Source: Gossypium raimondii (Eukaryota > Streptophyta > Magnoliopsida > Malvales > Malvaceae). From it: DNA of 64,000 bases. Where the stretch lies: assembly GCF_025698545.1 (NCBI RefSeq), contig NC_068575.1:57731980-57795979 (forward strand), given 5' to 3'. A program made the translations under genes and the position numbers. The notes beneath the pieces were generated by a model. It saw only the letters and a list, made by a program, of their open reading frames with translations, did not search any database and had not been told where the DNA came from. Shown here in pieces: positions 50,001 to 60,492 of this stretch. Each line of letters starts with the position of its first letter. The stretch's first letter is position 1.

Positions 50001-52182
50001 ACTAGCTACAAATAGAGAATTAAAGAAAGAAATCATAAGGTTAAGTATGGCTCAGAATTCAAAAACATAGGATTTATTAGTATCTAGCTTCTCACACTTC
50101 TAGGTTTATTTGGGAATATTTGCAACATCAGGACCAGGAAAGGCAAAAAGATCGTGTATGAACAAACTCCTAATAAAATCAGCTTACCTTGACTCTTTTA
50201 ATCATCTCAGATTCAACATCGATATGGTGCACATCAACAATATGATCAATCAGATCTGCTGACATTTGTTCATGAGCCCTAGAAAATACAGATATGATGT
50301 TAAATGGATGAAAACCATATTTTTCAACACCTAACATTACCTAAGCCAAAAAGAAAAGTAAGTACTGATCAACTATCAAATATCATTTTATGCAAAAGTC
50401 ATCAGACTGGTACATACACGAGGAATCACTGGGTGATCAATTTTTTTAAGATTAGAAGTTAATAATGCATCATATAAAAATATTCAACATTTACCATTTG
50501 AAGCTATTAAGAACTTTGGGGAGAAATTCCCGTTCAAACAAGTGGCTAAAAGGTCCATGGCCTACATCATGTAGAAGTCCTGAAATTGAAGGAACAAAAT
50601 CTATAAAGACCCGATTCAATTGAAATGAGAAGCACCTTTCAGGAACACAAGCTTTTACCTGCAACTTTCACTGCTTGAACATCAAATCGATCAATACCAA
50701 GCTCCAAACCCTACACAAAAGGATCTTAGTATATATAAATAACACATGGTAGATTGTAACAAGAGAAAAACAGCTCTATACCTGATAAGTTTTGAGCTTT
50801 TGCATAGCTTCACCCGCAAGCCAATACACACCAAGAGAATGCTCAAACCTGGAATGTACAGCCCCTGGATAAACCAGGTGTGCCAATCCTGAAACATATT
50901 AATAGTTAGCCAATCAGCAAGTTACGGCCTTACATGTGAGCTCAGAGAATTATAGCAAACTAAATAAAGAAACCTTGCATAAATTTAGGTAAAATCAACA
51001 CCAATGCAATGCAAGCCATTGTTGAGTCTAATACAAGTGAAGAAACTAAGATCCTATGAAGAGAATCCTATTTTACTAACAGCAGTAAATGCAACTGACA
51101 AGAAAACAACAAAATAAAGCATAATATCACTGTTGTTTGCTAATAAATAAATGTAAAAAACAGATACTTTTACTATAGGATAGAGGCCAAGCGTCCCACC
51201 CTTCATCCATTCCAACATAGAAACAGCATACAAATGAAGAAAACGCCAGTTCTCAAATCAATTTTATGGTGAATCGATATTTTTCACCACGTTTATCCTT
51301 TTCTGAAGCATGTGATATATTCATCATCCCATATAAAAACATAGATAAATAGTTGAAAGATCATAAAAGTTCCTACTTTTCCATGTAACAGGGATATAAA
51401 TTCGTAACCATTTCAAATATATCCTATAAAAACTTGTCACGACAGTGATATATATTGCATGCTTGATAATAAATCAACCATCTCAACCGCATATATTTCA
51501 AGACAATTCACAGTTCCTAAACACCCATTCTCACAGAAAAAAAAAAAGTGGAAAAAGAACATGAAAATGAACTTTACCAAGTTGTTTCAGCTCACGGAGC
51601 CTGTATCATAAAAATCGAAAAAACAATAAATGAGATCTGAATTGAAGCTAAACCAATAATAAAATAAAAGTACACACTTACCTTTGAAATTGCTCGGTGT
51701 CAATAAACTTCAAAGAGAGCTGCGACCGGACAGAAAATTAAAAACAATAATTACAATAATCACACACAAAAATCAAAAGAGCAAAACTCAGCTACTGTTG
51801 TAGTCCTCGCTCTCAGTCTCCAGTCAACGAAGAAAGAAAAACAAAAATAAAAGCACAATAATAGTCATATTACTGTGAGTTCTGATTTAGCATATCGAAA
51901 CAGTGAAAAAAAAATCACAATTCCAAATTAAGAATCAAACAAAACATTTCTGTTGAATTTTTGTACTTACATATAGGGCACTTCGCTAAAACAAACATTG
52001 AAAATGAGAAAAAAAAAAGTAAAAGAAAAAGGAAAAATGGGAGAGTGAAAATGAAATACAGGATCGAGATAAATGTTGCCGTGAACGTTGTCGTGGACGT
52101 GTTTGGAGAGCCGGAGGTCGTGAGAAGGAGACAAATTACAAGCCGGAGAGAAAGAGAGATTTTCATCACAGTAAGCGCCCAT
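47048..52182 (-). CDS. VEN4: SAMHD1-type dNTP triphosphohydrolase, VENOSA4-like
   Basis: Nineteen exons from the right give 471 residues (Arabidopsis about 473, recalled): 52182-52060, 51719-51682, 51600-51578, 50888-50782, 50710-50659, 50579-50495, 50278-50188, 49849-49811, 49667-49600, 49516-49454, 49325-49270, 49171-49098, 48949-48857, 48762-48661, 48520-48440, 48325-48234, 48104-48089, 47360-47250, 47149-47048. All phases agree. HD-domain metal ligands are His78 (SRFEHSLG), His118/Asp119 ([12 protein letters not shown]) and Asp208 (VDKFDYIVRD), with Lys209, Tyr212 and Asp216 matching substrate residues of SAMHD1. The C-terminus KKKRRF looks like a nuclear signal. The N-terminal SAM domain of animals is absent, as in plant homologues. 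It hydrolyses dNTPs to nucleoside and triphosphate; Arabidopsis mutants have altered dNTP pools and pale leaves. Confidence 0.96.
47460..47638. mobile_element. Short palindromic MITE in the last-but-one intron region of VEN4
   Basis: 179 bp in the intron between exons 47360-47250 and 48104-48089. It begins 'ctatgttactcaggtgtaga' and ends 'gaatcagagcaacatag', near-complementary termini. Flanks TTAGGAAT (47452-47459) and TGAGGAAT (47639-47646) agree at seven of eight bases. The middle carries 'ggaggatcatattctata' and 'cagacacgggtacttaag', shared with the copy at 59772. Confidence 0.75.
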
Positions 52183-54200
52183 TTCCTTTGAGAAAGTGGA
52201 TGAGAAAAACGTATAACCAAAAAAACGTGTTTGGAGGAATTTTAGGCCAAGTGAAAAGGCCGGCAAGAATGTCCAAATATAAGGGATTTTGTATAACTAA
52301 TGCTGGAACGCAAGCGCAAATAAAGTTTCCTTCCGTTCTTTAATATTTGGCTTAAATGGTTAAAAAAAACAATAGTAAAATAAATAAATTAATTAAATTG
52401 AGTTCTTAATAATAAAAAACAAACGTATAATTGAGATTTAAACTGAAAATTAATAATCAGCTAAGTTCTTAAAATTAATTTTTTCCTAAAGTTTCTGACC
52501 TCTTCAATTTGGATTGAGTGGCAAGATAATGTAAAGGTTAAAACTATTTAAAAATAAAAAGTTATTAAAAGTTCTGAATTTTATTAGAAATACATCTAAA
52601 ACTATAAATTTATAATATAAATGTAAATTTAAAATAACATACAATAAATAATTAAATTTATTATTTAAAATTAATTAATAATAATACATGAAATATGTAC
52701 GTTATTAAAATTAAAAATTAAATTAAATTATTTATGTTGTCATCAATCTTGAATCGATATCGAGTTAATTTATTGCATTAATTCAATCAAATTATATATA
52801 TATATATATAAGCTACACGAACTCAAGTTGTCGCAGCTTTATTTTTTATTTTTATTTTATTTACAAAACAAATTTTAAATAATTTAAACACAATTTTATT
52901 TTAATATATTACAAATTTCAATTTTAAATGGAAATTGTTAATTGAAATATATAGATTTACCTTTCTTTAAATAATTATTATTTAAATAAATTATATAAAT
53001 CCTGTATAATGCTCAGTATAGTTCTTCAAATAATATTTTAATATACGAATTGTTGTCTACATATTTATTTAAATATATATTATATTATATTATATTATAT
53101 ATATATTAAAAATATCGATGAATCAAACGGTACACCAAAATATAATGATATTGGTACATACCAGATTACCGAGAGAAAATTGTACACTTATTAGTACGAT
53201 CTTGAATACCTTAACACAAACTCAAGTACACACTTAAATAACAGTATAAGTATAGATATAAAAACAATGTGGGTGGCGCAATTTGTGTAATAACATTTAA
53301 ATGTTCAAAAATATTAAAGTAAAATTTTGGTTGAAGTGATAAAGAAACAATAACTTATAAATTTTATCACACCCGCCATGTGGTTGAACAAAAATAATTT
53401 ATATTAAATATATATTTATAAAAATATATCAACCAATATTATTAGTGGAGTGACAAAGGCTTTTTATATGAATTTATCAGTTTTGTGTTCCATTTTAAAT
53501 AATTTTTTCAATTGTTTTATTTGAAGATTATATAAAAGTATAAAAATATGTCCTTTAAAATAATAATATTTTAATAATTTCACAATTGAATTGGTGTCGA
53601 GTTGACTCGTGACACTAACTCAGTCAATCACTTTATATATAATATACATAAATAATATAAATAATAATCTAAAAATTTTAAATGTATATACAAACTATAA
53701 AAATTATTAATTATCTTGAAGATTATAACAGCAGCTTAACGAACTTTAGAAATATTAATAAATTCTTATAAATTTTGCTTAATCATTATAAATTTTTGTA
53801 TAACCTTATAAATTTTGGTATAATCTTAAGAATTCTAGTATAATAAAATATTGAGTTGATCAAGTCGAGGCCACAAAGGAAAACTTTAGAAATATAGGTA
53901 TACTTTTAGAAATTTTGGTAAATCATTAGAAATTTTGATAAAATCTTAGAGTTTTTATATAGCCTTAAAAATTTTGGTATAAGTTTAGAAATTTCGATGT
54001 ATCAAAATATTGAATTGATCGAGTATGGGATACCGAAAAAAATTGATAAACCCCTAGAAATTTTGGTACACTAGAATATTATGTTGATCAATAAGGAAAC
54101 TAGAGAATTTTGGTATAGCTTTAAACAAATGGGTATAAAGCTTGAGGAATTTGGTGTAACTTTATAAATTTTGTTAAATTCTTCGAATTTTTTTATACCA
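52183..54200. other. VEN4 promoter region and AT-rich DNA with degenerate short repeats
   Basis: The promoter of the minus-strand VEN4 gene should lie in the first few hundred bases; no clear box is called. Then follow AT-rich sequence, a (TA)n run near 52795-52810, and 'attatattatatt' at 53080-53105. At 53740-54190 a degenerate array of 'ttagaaattttggtataa'-like words about 20 bases apart is present. There is no gene. Confidence 0.5.
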
Positions 54201-56110
54201 AAATCGTGATTTCATTATTCTTTCCCCTTAATAGCTTGAAAACCATCCGGACCACATTTTTATCATCCAAATGGTTGTTTAAAGAAAATCAATAATCTAC
54301 TCCTTTTAATTTGAATTTTATTCGATCAAATTTACTGTCAATAATATATGAGTACAATTATGGAATTCATTTTTCAATGATATAAAATTTGGAATAAATA
54401 ATAAGATCTCAACTTATTTAACATCTTCTATCCAAAGTACTAAGAAACATGGCAGAAACATGGTTTTACAAAAAAAAATAAAAATACAATCATCACATAC
54501 ATTTGTAAACAATTCAAGTAAGATTGGACCAACATCTTCATCATCATCCTCATCTGTAGATACATCGGGTGGTGGGTACTCCCTGTCCGGTCCAAAGGGA
54601 GAAGACATCAACACTAGATAATTTGTGGAATCTTTTCTCGAAATTTTCACCATTTGACAACGAAATTGTGGATCTTCTTCTCATTCTCTATGCGATGAGC
54701 ATCGGAAATCTCGAATTTTTTTTTTCAAATTTTGTAGTGTATCCATAATATATGACCAATTTAACTTAATTAAGCTGCTCATGGATTTGAAGACAAGTCT
54801 AGGGGAGCTTGCTCAAATGACAAAGGTTGTGATGCTTCGATAGCCAAAACCTCAATACAAACTTCTTCACGAGTTTTTTCAACCATTGGTGTAATTGGTA
54901 GAATGTCTTTGTATTAATATTTTTGAGATCACCTTGGATGATATTATAAATAATATGTTTGTCAATTGGTTTGTTAGGACGAGTCATAGCTTCATTAGGC
55001 AGTAATTGGACTTTGGCTTCAAAACCCAACTCAATAATCAGACAAGTAAATTAAAGTGTTTGCAGACTTTGTATGGATATGAATTTATTCATTCAGTAAC
55101 TGTCCAATGTCTATATACGTCCAACCAAAATACAAAAAAAGTAGGGGGTAAACTCCACGTTTCAACTCATTATTTTGCTTTGACAAAAATATGTGATGAT
55201 TAATGAATTGTAATTATGTCTTTACCTCGAGAGAAAGATTCGTGGAGCGGATTGTATTGTTGGCATATATAAACACTGCCCCACACCCTTAAGTCAGCAC
55301 ATCATAAACCACATTCATATTTACCTCATAATTAATTAACTTAGTACACACACAATGCTCAACCATTAAATGTTCTTATTTCTGAATAGTCTAAGGATCA
55401 AAATGCACTTTCTTCTTTATTACAAAACATGTATTTTCACTTGCTTCTGGAAGGTTAGTGTAAAACTTTTATACAATCGATAAACAATAACTAACAAGTG
55501 TCTCATAAAAAAAAATTGGCATATCTCTTAGCAATCATATATTTTCACTTTCACCATTTTTGCTCTTCTCTTACTTTGAGGTTGCAGAAAAAGATTGATA
55601 GAAAATTATGTGAAAAATGTTAGGGGCTATGGGACAAATTGTTGTTGGATTCACAATGAATGCTTCGAGCTACAAAGGCAACCAAGATTAGGGCTCTTCT
55701 CAAATTTGAGAAATTTGAGTTTTAATTCAAATAAAATAAATTCTCTTTTTTAATTAAAAATAGTTATTTTTATTTTATATAAATTCCATGTTAAAATTGT
55801 TTAGTTTTAAGAAAATTTACTCATCATCTCTAAAAATGTCACAGGCAACAAATTTTTTCAACATCATAAAATTATTTGGTGTCTACACTACAAATGTCCA
55901 CCATATAAGTTCTTAGGGTGAGAAATTTGTAGGAGGAATTTTATTTATATCAATGTTTTTAAAATTCTAAAATGAATTTACTTGTTTGGGTAAATATATT
56001 GAAGAATTTCAGAATTTGTAAGTAATTTCAAGAGGGTATTTTAATAGCTCAATTTCCTTTTCTAAATTCCACCTAAGGTGATTTTTCAAAATTCCTTATA
56101 ATTTTTTTTA
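54201..56110. other. AT-rich intergenic DNA with an unassigned coding-like scrap
   Basis: On the minus strand at about 54500-54640 a frame reads SSPFGPDREYPPPDVSTDED followed by acidic DDEDVGPILLELF, which has coding-like composition unlike its surroundings. It is not attached to any gene I can build. A second frame at 54799-55029 (minus) is not recognisable. The remainder is AT-rich. Confidence 0.35.
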
Positions 56111-56114
56111 GGTA

Positions 56115-56307
56115 GTGTTTGAAAAGCCACCTAGTAATTGAATTTGGGTGTAATTGTTTGTAATTACACAACCATGACATGTTTGGGTAACAATTATAAT
56201 TGGCGGGTCTCACCGAATTGGGTTTAATTGGAACACCTTAATTACACTTTCTAATTTTTAGAGAAAGGTGAGAATTAAAGTAATTACATAGATAATTACA
56301 CTCAAAC

Positions 56308-56342
<35 letters not shown>

Positions 56343-57620
56343 CTTATAAAAATTATATTGTGAGCATGAATATGTATAAGGTTTTGGATAGTTATGACAA
56401 AAAAATATTATATTATAAATCTTAAAAATCATATTATAAAAATAAATTATGCATTTTATAAAGTTATAACAAAATATATATTACTTAAATCCTAAAACAT
56501 TCTAAAGTTGTAAACATACATGTTATAAGTGTTATAATATATTTATTTTATAAAATTTATGGCCAAGAAATATGAACATAATATATATGTGATTAAGTTA
56601 TATATTATAAAAATAATATACTTATTTAAAAATATAGTTTTTTTATCATAATTTATTTATAAAATAAATTTTAAAGTTATGATAAAAAATTATATTATAT
56701 ATAATAAGTGTTATGAAAGTTATTGGACAATTTATAAAATATTATTTATAAATGTTATATATTATAAATTTTTATTATGTTTTACTTAACTTACACGCTA
56801 TAATAAGGGTATAACCTAGCATTAGTTTTTTTCAAATTAAATTTATATAAGTTTTTCATAATTAAAGATACAGGTTATTTGGACCGTGAACTCAAATATT
56901 ATAAGATCGATGTTAATTATGTAAATACTAAAAAAAATATTGCACCTATCATGGAATATGATATCATTTGAGAGAACGGTGCTAAACATAAGCACCATAG
57001 ATAACTTGCAAACTTTTTAATTTGAGACATTCAAGATAACAAAATGTGGTTGAGATGACATTTATTGCTCTAAAAAATATTTCTCATATTAACAAAATCA
57101 CCTTAGTGTAACATAAAAAATAAAGTTGGATCGTATTAACATGTTGCATATTTCATAAATTCAATCATAGGTGGAACAAAAAAGATTCATACTTCGAAGA
57201 CTATAGAAGAAGGAGATCTTGGTAATCATAATAATGCATATTCAAATTTAGATGATGACCTCGATCAAGGACCAATAGATGAGAATAAAGAGCATATATT
57301 TAGTATTAAAGAGGGAATAACCTAACAAAGAAACACTAAAAATATTAGATAAAATTGCATATGATGATTTGATTTTAATTTTGTTACTTATTTAGAAATT
57401 TTTATCATACTTATAATTTTTATAATAATTAATATTTTACAAATATAAAGTATGTAACTATGTAATTATAAATTATACTATAAATTATTATATAAGAAAT
57501 TATGATGTAATTACATTGTGTTAGCCAAACACGCCTAGAGAACTACAATTTTTTGTAATTATTATCCTAATAATTACACTTTGATTTAATTACTTTGTAT
57601 TATCCAAAAGACCTTTAATT
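56115..57620. mobile_element. Probable decayed DNA element with 'gtaattaca' ends
   Basis: The left part ('gggtgtaattgtttgtaatt', 'catgtttgggtaac') is loosely mirrored at the right ('gatgtaattacattgtgtta', 'gccaaacacgcctag'), suggesting worn terminal inverted repeats. Inside is an (AT)15 run (56311-56340). A plus-strand stretch at about 57170-57320 reads GGTKKIHTSKTIEEGDLGNH with an acidic continuation, probably a coding relic. Superfamily and exact ends are unclear. Confidence 0.4.
56311..56340. repeat. (AT)15 microsatellite
   Basis: Uninterrupted AT dinucleotide run inside the probable decayed element at 56115-57620. Confidence 0.95.
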
Positions 57621-58126
57621 TAAGTACAAATGATTCCACCATAAGATAAAAATTAACCTTCAAAAACATTTTATTTAATTATAATACATATTTTTAAATT
57701 TTGTTTTATTAAAACTACTTATAAAATTTTACAAATATAATGATATTCATATTCAATATATTTTATATTATTTATTTTAATATAATTATTTTTATTTTTA
57801 ATTTATAAAACTCTAATATTTTTTTCTAAATTAATTATTTATCCAAATAAAATTATTACAAATTCTAACCTCCTAAATTTTAAAAGTCTAACATTTTAAA
57901 ATTTTAATTCTTCGTATAAACGTACTCTTCTTTGAACATTTTAGCCTTAGAAATTCCGTCTTTAATCAAATATAAAACTAATTACTTTTTCAGTATAATC
58001 TTTAAACAACAAATAATTAAGGGAAAAAAAAAGATCAATGGATAACATATATATATATATATATATATGTATAAACGTGCGGCTAAAAACACAGCAATCC
58101 AAATTCCAAACTCCAACAAAACATCA
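57621..58126. promoter_or_regulatory. Upstream region of PSA3 with an (AT)11 run close to the start
   Basis: AT-rich, with a pure (AT)11 tract at 58047-58068, only about 60 bases before the chosen ATG. It may serve as or overlap the TATA region. An upstream in-frame ATG at 58067 lies at its edge. Assigned by position. Confidence 0.4.
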
Positions 58127-60492
58127 ATGGCGGCAGCTAAGCCATTGCCGTCATCCCTTCACACTCACAAAATTCTCTCTTCATGCAACCAAATTTTACC
58201 TTCGCTCCTCCATTTCCGTCAACATTACAGCAACCCAAAAAGCCAACAACCACAAAGGCGAAGAAAACACTCAAGCTCCTTAGATGGCGCCTACGGCTTG
58301 GCTATCAAAGCTTACATGGAAAACCCAAACTCCATCTCTGGTTTCGCAAACAAAGTCATTGGCTCTCTCCCTATAGTCGGCCTTGTCGCTAGGATTTTCA
58401 GTGATGAAGGCGGTGTTGGTGGGGATATCATTGATTTTGCTGAGTTTAGAAGAAGGGTGGGCAAGAAATGTACTGTTACTGATTCTAGAGCCTTTTACGA
58501 GTTCCAAGAAAGGAGAGGCCGGGTAATTTTTTCTTCTTTCTGGTAGGATAATTGTAGTTAAATGAAATGTTCATAACACAAATTTGATTAATTTGTTTTT
58601 CTGTTTTACATATGTTTGGTGTTAGTAATTGTTAGATTAATAAATGTAGATGGATAAGATTATGTTATAGAACAAAACGCCATTTCATAATATTAATAAC
58701 GTAGCCTTTTGGGTGATCATGCATTGTTTTGTGTTATTTTTATCTTGTCTGCTCTCGTGTTCTTATCTTTTAACACGGTATTCTAACATGAATTAATGAA
58801 GACATTCGGCTTGGATTTTGTGGTTTTGGATAGGCAGGGGATCCTTTGTATGTTCTGCTATCATGTTGGCTAGCAGCTGTGGGCGCTGGTCTTCTTAAAT
58901 CTGAGGAGATATTGGAGGGGGTGGCAAGGCTTCGGATTTCCAATGATATCGAATTCGAAGAGCAGAATTTTATTGCAATGATGAATGAAGCAAGAGAGGT
59001 CAGTTCATCTCATTCACACTATCCCATGTCTACATATCAATGTGTCTTGTGTCGGACATGGATACTTAAAAAATAAATGAAGAGTCCGTAGGTTCATTTC
59101 ATGCCAAGCACTTCTAGTTATTGCCTATGTTGGATAAAGCCTTCACTTCACCCTAACATGTAACTAGTGACAAAGTCAAGAACTTCAAGTCAGGGGATCG
59201 GGATAAAATGCCAAAATAGTTTGTTTACCACTTTTGAATTAAATAAATTGTTACAACCTTGAAATTTGTAGGAATTATAAGGTTTGAAGGAACCAAGCTA
59301 GGCTAAGGATGCCATCTGCTTGTGTCCTAGTTACCTATATTCAAGGGAGCATCCGATATGTGTATGTAGCAGCTACAGATATGCTAACTTTTTCTCTATA
59401 TATTTTGGAAGATCATTATCTTACTCCTATGTCTGGATAATACAAATTGTGTCACATACTTGACTATTCAAAAGGATATCCTCAAGTTAACTTAAAAAAT
59501 TTGCATCCGTGTCTGATACCTTGTCTCGAGTCAATATAACATGGTTTAAGTACCATATTATAATAGGAAGGGAGGTTTTAAATAAGTTCAAAAGATCAAA
59601 GGAATTTATGTGCTACGAAACACAACCTGGCCGACCAGCTAGATTTTGTGGATTTTGGGACAGTGCTTTTATGGTGCTATAGATTTTCATTGTCACGATA
59701 AATAGGCTTTAGTTGGTCTCCATTTCACTAAACAAATGATCAAGATAGTTTGGAGCGATGGCATTCGATAGCTATGTTGCTCGGACTTGGTATAGTTTTG
59801 GATATGAATATGTGTCAAACATGGGTATGTTCAATTTCTTTTTATGTAGTTGGAGTATCGAAGAAATTTCATATCCTTACACCAATGCCTAAGTATGTGT
59901 GCCTAAGTATGTGTGGGACAATGATACTTCAAGCAAGATAAAGAGTCAGAGTAACATAGTTCAATAGCTTTTAACTGTGAGTAAGAGATGAGTGAATAAT
60001 TAACTGCTCGATAATCTCTGCTCTATGTGGGTGCATGGTTGTTTATGTTTCCAATTTTATGTTGTCCATGGAGTTTTTAATGCTTATTTCAGCTTGTTTG
60101 ACAAAGACACACACACATTTGTGCGTGTATTTATATATAACATGTATTTAGTACTTATATTGCTACAGAGGCGAGCTAAGTTGAATGCGGATGCCCCAAC
60201 TCTTCCCATGGAGATTAGAGCCGAAAAGGCTGTTGATGCCATTTACGTCTGTTGCTTCGGGAGAGACCCGATAGAAGAGGAAGACGAGAGCTTGCTAAAT
60301 ATCATGCTATGTGCAGTTTTCCCAACCGTCAAGCGATCAATGATACAAAGAATCATCAAGGACAAAGCAATAAAAGTAGCAGAAGGTGGTGATGATGCAG
60401 ACATCGTTCCAGAACCAAAGCCATTATCAAAGGAAGCTGTACAAATGCAAATGAAAGACCTTGAATTCCTTAAACAAAACACGGAGACATGA
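58127..60492 (+). CDS. PSA3: Photosystem I assembly factor PSA3, chloroplastic
   Basis: Three exons (58127-58522, 58834-58998, 60169-60492) join in phase to 294 residues. A basic, Ser-rich transit peptide of about 55 residues is followed by LDGAYGLAIKAYMENPNSIS, FANKVIGSLPIVGLVARIFS, DFAEFRRRVGKKC, AFYEFQERRGRAGDPLYVLL, EEQNFIAMMNEAR and RRAKLNADAPTLPMEIRAEK, and the end KEAVQMQMKDLEFLKQNTET. This matches Arabidopsis At3g55250 (PSA3) as I recall it. That stromal protein helps assemble the photosystem I stromal ridge together with PYG7. The start ATG at 58127 has good context (tcaATGGCGG) and gives a normal transit peptide; the in-frame ATG at 58067 would add 20 residues. Confidence 0.93.
59772..59959. 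mobile_element. Short palindromic MITE in PSA3 intron 2
   Basis: 188 bp. It begins 'ctatgttgctcggacttgg' and ends 'agagtcagagtaacatag', flanked by TTCGATAG (59764-59771) and TTCAATAG (59960-59967), seven of eight identical. The inner text includes 'caaacatgggtatgttcaat' and 'gggacaatgatacttcaag'. A more worn relative occupies about 59330-59542 in the same intron, and fragments occur at about 59020-59110. Confidence 0.78.
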
